DNA of 7,277 nt from Acidithiobacillus sp. (GTDB lineage Bacteria; Pseudomonadota; Gammaproteobacteria; Acidithiobacillales; Acidithiobacillaceae). Below the pieces are notes generated by a model. That model was not told where the DNA came from, searched no databases, and saw only the letters and a program-made list of their open reading frames with translations. This document shows positions 6,636 to 7,277 of this stretch, piece after piece; the first letter of the stretch is position 1, and each line of letters starts with the position of its first letter. The DNA lies in NCBI GenBank assembly GCA_028065135.1, contig JAPTWR010000132.1:1-7277 (forward strand), in the 5' to 3' direction. The translations under genes were made by a program, and so were the position numbers.

Positions 6636-6732
6636 ATCACGGCATCGTTCTACTCACTGGCAGATGATTCCCATCCATGGGGTGGAAGCAGTATGCTCGA
6701 ACTTCACGCAAACTAGGTGCGGGGTGTTGAAC
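6636..6732. other. Spacer upstream of hicB with a short dyad and a weak promoter candidate
   Basis: No gene is visible. CCCAT-CC-ATGGG at 6670-6681 is a perfect 5-base dyad that could be an operator for HicB autoregulation. TTCCCA (6668-6673) and TATGCT (6692-6697), 18 bases apart, form a weak sigma-70-like pair that overlaps it. AGGTG/GGGG at 6715-6724 serves as a plausible ribosome binding site for hicB. Confidence 0.25.
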
Positions 6733-6945
6733 ATGAACCAGACGTATACGGCAATTGTGAAGCAGGACGGTCCCTGGTGGATCGGCTGGATTGAGGAAGT
6801 TCCCGGCGTCAATGGCCAAGAGAGTACTCGGGACGAACTCTTGCAGTCTCTACGCGTCACCCTCCTGGAGGCCATTGAAATGAACCGGAGTGATGCACGG
6901 CATGCGGCAGGCAAGAACTATGAAGAACTCAGTATCGCGGTATGA
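6733..6945 (+). CDS. hicB: HicB-family antitoxin (short form)
   Basis: This 70-residue protein is of the short HicB type. It begins with YTAIVKQDG and WWIGWIEEVPGVNGQ, the canonical first two strands of the HicB partial RNase-H-like fold, followed by the helix starting TRDELLQSLRVTLLEA. It would bind and neutralise HicA. There is no added C-terminal helix-turn-helix or ribbon-helix-helix domain. The open frame extends upstream to an ATG at 6613, but that stretch overlaps the glycosyltransferase stub and shows no family resemblance. The ATG at 6733 gives the normal N-terminus and has GGGG 8 bases before it. The stop overlaps the hicA start by four bases (ATGA), as usual for such pairs. The antitoxin itself looks intact. 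Confidence 0.85.
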   Translation: MNQTYTAIVKQDGPWWIGWIEEVPGVNGQESTRDELLQSLRVTLLEAIEMNRSDARHAAGKNYEELSIAV

Positions 6946-7094
6946 ATCGTCGCGATCTACTGCGACATCTCACTACGCATGGCTGGTGGCACAATCCTTC
7001 GCTGAACAGGCGAAGCGCGGTTCCCCGCCACAATGAGATAAATGACCATCTGGCGAAAAAGATTTGCAACGATCTCGGCATCCCGGAGCTATAG
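6942..7094 (+). CDS. hicA: HicA-family toxin with an internal deletion, probably inactive
   Basis: The 50-residue product overlaps hicB by ATGA. Its start, MNRRDLLRHLTTHG, and its end, RRSAVPRHNEINDHLAKKIC followed by a short tail ending in IPEL, match the typical HicA double-stranded-RNA-binding-like mRNA interferase. Family members of this type usually read '..HGC.llREG..HSWW.NP..' between these parts. Here HG (13-14) is joined directly to WWHNP (15-19), so about 11 residues, including the catalytic His and the preceding Gly-rich turn, are missing without a frameshift. Usual length is about 60 residues. I infer a catalytically dead or decaying toxin still paired with a normal antitoxin. The comparison is from memory of the family, not an alignment. 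Confidence 0.8.
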   Translation: MNRRDLLRHLTTHGWWHNPSLNRRSAVPRHNEINDHLAKKICNDLGIPEL

Positions 7095-7127
7095 GGTTTG
7101 GTGTCAGCATTTCCGATAGAGAATAAT

Positions 7128-7277
7128 ATGCGACGAGTAGCTATAGTGCACGACTGGCTGGTGGTTTACGCCGGAGCGGAGCGGGTGCTGGAGCAGATGC
7201 TCGCGTGTTATCCCGACGCCGATCTCTTCAGCTTGGTGGATTTTTTGCCGGCCGGTCAGCGCGCATTCATCCGCAAC
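7128..7277 (+). CDS. N-terminus of a glycosyltransferase family 4 protein (3' end outside window)
   Basis: The frame is open from the ATG at 7128 to the window end (50 codons). The start RRVAIVHDWLVVYAGAERVL is the hallmark first strand and loop of GT4 enzymes: a beta strand, HDW, then a Gly-Ala-Glu-Arg loop and a helix. It continues with YPDADLFSLVDF. The donor-binding half is not in the window. The upstream gap of 33 bases after hicA holds only a weak purine-rich site (GAGA near 7119-7122). The gene probably continues the polysaccharide operon that the HicBA region interrupts. Confidence 0.85.
   Translation, partial: MRRVAIVHDWLVVYAGAERVLEQMLACYPDADLFSLVDFLPAGQRAFIRN

Noticed and set aside
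6613..6732. 40-codon upstream extension of hicB
   Set aside because: It overlaps the glycosyltransferase stub in another frame and has no HicB resemblance. The ATG at 6733 gives the normal family N-terminus.

Overview
The window reads as part of a Gram-negative surface-polysaccharide (O-antigen or exopolysaccharide) biosynthesis locus, with every convincing gene on the + strand. The GC-rich flippase and the short MNT-type nucleotidyltransferase and HicBA genes at the edges suggest a gamma- or acidithiobacillus-like proteobacterium. This placement is a low-confidence inference, because no housekeeping marker is present.

Layout: (1) 2-151, the tail of a small gene that looks like an MNT-type nucleotidyltransferase, followed by a GC-rich stem-loop. 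(2) 186-2487, a Wzx-like flippase followed 4 bases later by a SAM methyltransferase, presumably co-transcribed. (3) 2620-4041, a family-4 glycosyltransferase. (4) 4214-5530, a polytopic membrane gene resembling an O-antigen polymerase/ligase (Wzy/WaaL class). It is broken by a perfect 149-base inverted copy of its own upstream sequence. (5) 5551-6594, a second family-4 glycosyltransferase whose stop codon overlaps the start of a vestigial third glycosyltransferase. (6) 6733-7094, a HicB antitoxin and a shortened HicA toxin lodged where that third glycosyltransferase should continue. (7) From 7128, the 5' end of another family-4 glycosyltransferase that runs off the window.

Working model: cytoplasmic glycosyltransferases build an oligosaccharide on undecaprenyl pyrophosphate, the flippase moves it to the periplasm, and the polymerase/ligase-type protein would extend or transfer it. 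The methyltransferase could modify the glycan or its end. As written, the polymerase/ligase step is interrupted, so the locus would not be fully functional unless the inverted copy is an assembly error or another copy exists.

I did not find a clearly new defence or mobile system. The strongest unusual signals are the 149-bp perfect inverted repeat (4760-4908 and 5137-5285), the HicA lacking its catalytic-histidine segment, and the glycosyltransferase stub at the HicBA junction. Base composition changes sharply: 42 of 60 bases are G/C in 661-720 but only 18 of 60 in 4441-4500, which is typical of mosaic, horizontally exchanged polysaccharide loci.
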